Positions 60,253 to 64,000 of a DNA stretch of 64,000 bases are shown piece after piece (position 1 is the stretch's first letter; every line of letters begins with the position of its first letter). Source of the DNA: Flavobacteriaceae bacterium UBA3356 (GTDB lineage: Bacteria; Bacteroidota; Bacteroidia; Flavobacteriales; Flavobacteriaceae); contig DEQW01000006.1 of the NCBI GenBank assembly GCA_002360635.1, positions 152,135-216,134 on the forward strand, written 5' to 3'. Made by a program: the position numbers and the translations under genes. The notes beneath the pieces were generated by a model that worked only from the letters and a program-made list of their open reading frames with translations, was not told the origin of the DNA and ran no database searches.

Positions 60253-62358
60253 ATGAACGGCGGCTTTCTACAAACTCCAATCGATTATTTAAAAGGCGTA
60301 GGACCTAACCGAGCTGATTTGCTTAAAAAAGAATTGGGCATTCATACCTTTCAAGATTTATTAAACCTTTTCCCAAACCGCTATTTAGACCGCACCAAAT
60401 ACTACAAAATAGCAGAGTTACAACGCAACAGTGCCGAAGTGCAAGTGGTAGGAAAAGTAATTCATTTAAAAACTGTTGAGCAAAAACGAGGCAAACGATT
60501 AGTCGCTACATTTACCGATGGAAGTTCAAAAATGGAATTGGTTTGGTTCCGTGGTCACAAATGGATTCGGGAAAATGTAAAAATCAATGTTCCATATGTG
60601 GTTTTTGGGAAAACAAATTGGTACAACGGTACGTTTTCCATGCCGCATCCAGAAATGGAATTAGTTTCAAAACATAAAGAAGGGGTTCGCTCTGCCATGC
60701 AACCCATTTATCCTTCTACCGAAAAACTATCAAAAAGCGGAATTACCAATAAAGTTATCATCGGGTTGTTACAACAATTGTTCACAGAACTGAAAGGAAA
60801 TTTTTCTGAAACGCTTTCAAAAACAATTCTCGATTCGTTAAAATTAGTATCAAAAAGTACAGCACTTTTAAACATACATTTTCCACAAAGTCCAGAGCTT
60901 TTAGCACGCTCTCAATACCGATTAAAATTTGAAGAATTATTTTATATTCAACTACAATTACTTCGGAAAAATTTACAGCATAAAAGCAAAATCAAAGGCT
61001 ATCCTTTTGAAGAAATCGGAGAAAATTTCAACACGTTTTACAATCATCATTTACCCTTCAAATTAACCAATGCGCAGAAGCGAGTCATCAAAGAAATTAG
61101 GAATGATTTAGGCAGCAATGCACAAATGAACCGGTTGTTACAGGGAGATGTGGGAAGCGGAAAGACCATTGTTGCGCTCATGTCAATGTTAATAGCTATT
61201 GACAACGGTTTTCAAGCCTGTTTAATGGCGCCTACTGAAATTCTGTCAGTACAGCACTACAACGGCTTATTTAAATTATGTAAAAATCTGAATACCAGGA
61301 TAGAAATACTCACAGGTTCAACTAAAACTTCAAAACGAAGAGAAATTCATGAAAAACTGAAAAATGGCGAAATAGACATACTAATTGGCACTCATGCACT
61401 GCTTGAAGACAAGGTACAATTCAATAATTTAGGGCTCGCTATAATCGACGAGCAACATCGTTTTGGAGTGGCACAACGCAGTAAATTATGGCATAAAAAT
61501 GAGCTGCCGCCACACGTGCTTGTCATGACCGCCACCCCTATTCCACGCACCCTTGCCATGAGCGTTTATGGCGACCTCGATATTAGTGTAATTGATGAGC
61601 TTCCACCAGGTAGAAAAAGCATAAAAACGGTCCATCGTTTTGACTCGAATAGGCTGAAAGTTTTTAGGTTTTTAAAAGATGAAATTTCAAAAGGCAGGCA
61701 AGTGTATATTGTCTACCCATTGATACAGGAAAGTGAAGCATTAGACTATAAAGATTTAATGGATGGATATGAAAGTATCGTTCGGGAATTTCCGCAGCCT
61801 AACTATCAAATTTCAATTGTCCATGGACAAATGAAACCAGCCGATAAAGATTTTGAAATGGATCGGTTTGTACGCGGTGAAACACAGATAATGGTTGCTA
61901 CAACCGTAATTGAAGTGGGGGTAAATGTTCCTAATGCCTCCGTTATGGTTATTGAAAGTGCCGAACGCTTCGGCCTCTCACAACTGCACCAACTGCGAGG
62001 TCGTGTAGGTCGCGGTGCCGAACAGAGTTATTGTATTTTAATGACCAGTCATAAACTGAGCAGTGATGCCAAAACCCGCTTACAGACGATGACACAAACT
62101 AACGATGGCTTTGAAATTAGCGAAGTAGATTTAAAATTGCGTGGTCCTGGTGATATTATGGGAACGCAACAAAGTGGGGTGCTCAACCTTCGCATCGCAG
62201 ATATAGTGAAAGATTCGGCCATTTTAAAAATAGCACGAAGTTATGCTATGCAAACGCTCAAAACCGACCCTGCTTTAGCTTCCGAAGAGAATAAACCCAT
62301 AAAACATACGTATTCACAGTTGGTAAAGTTTAAAAATATCTGGAATTATATTTCTTGA
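60253..62358 (+). CDS. recG: ATP-dependent DNA helicase RecG
   Basis: A 701-aa protein from the ATG at 60253 (MNGGFLQTPIDYLKGVGPNRADLLKKELGIHTFQDLLNLFPNRYLDRT). The wedge domain (QRNSAEVQVVGKVIHLKTVEQKRGKRLVATFTDGS) precedes the helicase core: Walker A GDVGSGKT, the IIDEQHRFG DEAH-type box, MTATPIPRTL, and TQIMVATTVIEVGVNVPNASVMVIESAERFGLSQLHQLRGRVGRG. RecG reverses stalled replication forks. Upstream in-frame residues from 60142 overlap the divergent peptidase gene and have no family similarity, so the ATG is chosen. Confidence 0.95.
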   Translation: MNGGFLQTPIDYLKGVGPNRADLLKKELGIHTFQDLLNLFPNRYLDRTKYYKIAELQRNSAEVQVVGKVIHLKTVEQKRGKRLVATFTDGSSKMELVWFRGHKWIRENVKINVPYVVFGKTNWYNGTFSMPHPEMELVSKHKEGVRSAMQPIYPSTEKLSKSGITNKVIIGLLQQLFTELKGNFSETLSKTILDSLKLVSKSTALLNIHFPQSPELLARSQYRLKFEELFYIQLQLLRKNLQHKSKIKGYPFEEIGENFNTFYNHHLPFKLTNAQKRVIKEIRNDLGSNAQMNRLLQGDVGSGKTIVALMSMLIAIDNGFQACLMAPTEILSVQHYNGLFKLCKNLNTRIEILTGSTKTSKRREIHEKLKNGEIDILIGTHALLEDKVQFNNLGLAIIDEQHRFGVAQRSKLWHKNELPPHVLVMTATPIPRTLAMSVYGDLDISVIDELPPGRKSIKTVHRFDSNRLKVFRFLKDEISKGRQVYIVYPLIQESEALDYKDLMDGYESIVREFPQPNYQISIVHGQMKPADKDFEMDRFVRGETQIMVATTVIEVGVNVPNASVMVIESAERFGLSQLHQLRGRVGRGAEQSYCILMTSHKLSSDAKTRLQTMTQTNDGFEISEVDLKLRGPGDIMGTQQSGVLNLRIADIVKDSAILKIARSYAMQTLKTDPALASEENKPIKHTYSQLVKFKNIWNYIS

Positions 62359-62597
62359 TAAATAGACATAAGACTAAATTTGTAATAATTTATATTTCAG
62401 TATTTTATTTTTTAAAACCCATTGAAAAGTTGTTATAAAACTGAAAAAAATAACCTTTAGCAATAATCGTACAACAACGATACGCTATCGTGGTTCTTGG
62501 GTCTTTTTAGTCGTGGTTCAATCAATATGCTACTTTTATTTTAAATTTTATAATACCATAATTAACTCATACCATTTTTAACTCCGTATTATTCCTG

Positions 62598-62605
62598 TAT
62601 CTTTG
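62598..62605 (+). promoter_or_regulatory. -7 promoter box for the SulP gene
   Basis: TATCTTTG, a perfect TAnnTTTG match, ends 22 nt before the ATG at 62628. No -33 TTG at the right distance. Confidence 0.5.
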
Positions 62606-62627
62606 CCGCCTTTTTAAGTGGAAAACC

Positions 62628-64000
62628 ATGTTATTACAGAAAACCATCAAAAATTTCACCCAGAACCCTAAAAATGATATCCTTTCAGGGTTAACCGTAG
62701 CACTAGCATTAGTACCTGAAGCTGTTGCCTTTGCATTTGTAGCCGGAATAGACCCATTAATTGGGCTTTACGGAGCCTTCATGATGGGAATTGTAACTGC
62801 GCTTTTTGGTGGTCGACCAGGAATGGTTTCCGGAGCTACCGGTGCAACAGCTATAGTAATGGTTCACTTAATACAGAAAGGAAACGAAGTAGGTGATTCC
62901 TTGGCTGCCCCTATTGACAACTTAGGGCTGCAATGGCTTTTTATTACCCTTCTAATTATGGGCGGGATACAAATATTAGCAGGGGTATTCCGATTAGGAA
63001 AATTTGTACGTTTAATTCCACACCCTGTTATGATGGGGTTTGTCAATGGTTTGGCAATCGTAATCTTTTTATCACAATTGGGCTTTTTTAAAGAAAGTTC
63101 AACTGGTGTTCCTACTTGGATGACCGGAATTGACCTATTTGTCATGTTAGGTCTTGTGTTTTTAACGATGGCCATTATGTTTGGGCTTCCAAAACTCACA
63201 AAAAAAATACCTGCAGCCCTTACGGCTATTGTAGTGGTAGCGTGTGTTACCATTTTTGGAAATATCGATGCCAGTACTGTTGGATCTTTTATCCGTGATG
63301 GAGGAGGAACAGGTTTAGAAGGCGGCCTACCTACCTTTCAAGCTCAAATATTCGGTCTTTTTGATACGTTGCAAGGGCACTGGGGGCTTGTGATTTCCAC
63401 TGCATTCATACTAGCTGCAGTTGGACTTATTGAATCTTTAATGACCCTTAACCTTGTAGATGAAATGACCGAAACCCGAGGAAGCGGTAACCGTGAATGT
63501 GTTGCACAGGGTGGCGCAAACATTTTAAATGGCTTATTTGGCGGAATGGGTGGTTGCGCTATGATCGGTCAATCCATTATCAATATAAATTCTGGTGGAA
63601 GAGGTAGGTTATCTGGTACGGTAGCTGCGATTGCCTTGTTATGTTTTGTATTGTTTGGCGCCCCATTAATTGAACAAATTCCCATCGCAGCATTGGTAGG
63701 GGTTATGTTTATGGTGGTTATTGGCACGTTTGCATGGAGTAGTTTCCGTATTCTGAATAAAATCCCATTGAGTGACGCTATCGTTTTGATAGCGGTTTCA
63801 GCAATTACCGTATGGCAAGATTTAGCAATTGCTGTAATCGCCGGGGTTATTATGAGCGCGTTAGTGTTTGCATGGAAAAATGCAACTAAAATTAGAGCCC
63901 GGAAACGTTTTAAAGAAGATGGCACCAAAGTATATGAAATTTGGGGTCCGTTATTCTTTGGCTCCACAACGGCTTTCAACACGAAATTTGATGTTAAAAA
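62628..64000 (+). CDS. SulP-family anion transporter, partial
   Basis: The gene runs off the right edge after 457 codons. It has about ten to twelve membrane segments with the SulP opening DILSGLTVALALVPEAVAFAFVAGIDPLIGLYGAF, GGRPGMVSGATGATAIVMV, a central GLIESLMTLNLVDEMTETRGSGNRECVAQGGANILNGLFGGMGGCAMIGQS signature, and the last helix before the cytosolic part, where the sequence ends at the beginning of an expected STAS domain (YEIWGPLFFGSTTAF). SulP proteins move sulfate, bicarbonate or other anions; the substrate is not readable. Starts at the ATG at 62628. Confidence 0.9.
   Translation, partial: MLLQKTIKNFTQNPKNDILSGLTVALALVPEAVAFAFVAGIDPLIGLYGAFMMGIVTALFGGRPGMVSGATGATAIVMVHLIQKGNEVGDSLAAPIDNLGLQWLFITLLIMGGIQILAGVFRLGKFVRLIPHPVMMGFVNGLAIVIFLSQLGFFKESSTGVPTWMTGIDLFVMLGLVFLTMAIMFGLPKLTKKIPAALTAIVVVACVTIFGNIDASTVGSFIRDGGGTGLEGGLPTFQAQIFGLFDTLQGHWGLVISTAFILAAVGLIESLMTLNLVDEMTETRGSGNRECVAQGGANILNGLFGGMGGCAMIGQSIININSGGRGRLSGTVAAIALLCFVLFGAPLIEQIPIAALVGVMFMVVIGTFAWSSFRILNKIPLSDAIVLIAVSAITVWQDLAIAVIAGVIMSALVFAWKNATKIRARKRFKEDGTKVYEIWGPLFFGSTTAFNTKFDVK

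Noticed and set aside
62864..63982. Two minus-strand frames within the SulP gene
   Set aside because: They are shadows of the membrane-protein codons; the plus-strand frame is a complete SulP match from 62628 to the right edge.
1..64000. CRISPR array, prophage, integron or insertion sequence
   Set aside because: I saw no regularly spaced direct repeats, no transposase or integrase frame, no terminal inverted repeats and no attachment-site duplication at either tRNA.

Overview
The window looks like a chromosomal piece of a marine-type member of the Flavobacteriaceae (Bacteroidota). The evidence is the low GC content, the near absence of Shine-Dalgarno sequences, recurrent TAnnTTTG -7 promoter boxes (sometimes with TTG about 19-21 bp upstream), a CrtI-CrtB-CrtZ-CrtYcd carotenoid operon of the flavobacterial zeaxanthin type, and families typical of this group (DUF3276/PUR protein, DUF4856, imelysin and HTTM proteins, long NusB, GldL-like microprotein). 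I see no prophage, insertion sequence, integrase, CRISPR array or rRNA. Nearly all of it is core chromosome with short intergenic gaps.

Layout. 1-2246: a minus-strand Mla-type lipid transport operon (MlaE, MlaF, MlaD; MlaD runs off the left edge). 2424-5785: TauE/SafE permease, a calcium-repeat FKBP lipoprotein, Hsp15, a PRPP-binding transferase, and shikimate kinase. 5879-6169: a promoter with tRNA-Lys(TTT) and tRNA-Leu(GAG). 6301-11705: a MerR/B12 regulator with every CarH light-sensor motif, followed by crtI-crtB-crtZ-crtY, a small lipoprotein and a guanine deaminase. 11710-14643: TlpA-like thioredoxin and aconitase. 14644-15446: the emptiest stretch, with a probably frameshifted lipoprotein gene. 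15487-20962: three SurA/PpiC-type periplasmic foldases, MoxR and a GldL-like microprotein. 21121-24453: SRPBCC protein, a coupled 78-aa protein, a Skp-like chaperone, IMP dehydrogenase, and a duplicated four-cysteine protein.

24520-31328 is a minus-strand cassette with DUF4856 lipoprotein, imelysin lipoprotein, HTTM (gamma-carboxylase-like) membrane protein and a FecA-like TonB receptor, with a CxxCH haem-binding protein upstream; I read it as an iron or haem uptake unit. 31414-40019 holds a 5'-nucleotidase-like lipoprotein, HMG-CoA-lyase-like enzyme, LysE exporter, PyrD, PepT, YajC, DUF1573 lipoprotein, NusB and a leucine dehydrogenase-type enzyme. 40139-49488 holds an ABC exporter, PUR protein, M14 peptidase, glycosyltransferase, OmpA lipoprotein, NTF2-like and TerB-like small proteins, Sua5 and a lipoprotein esterase. 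49506-64000 holds UvrD/PcrA, a membrane-anchored FMN/FeS glutamate-synthase-like protein, a three-gene membrane sensor/kinase/regulator operon, a patatin, an M1 aminopeptidase, RecG and a SulP transporter cut by the right edge.

The most interesting system is the putative B12-dependent light switch placed directly before the carotenoid operon: the MerR gene retains both the adenosyl-side Wx9EH motif and the cobalt-ligating ExHxxG motif, and the crtI promoter carries a perfect palindrome over its -7 box. The DUF4856-imelysin-HTTM-TonB cassette is second: a carboxylase-like membrane enzyme translationally coupled to an iron receptor is chemically suggestive and poorly characterised.
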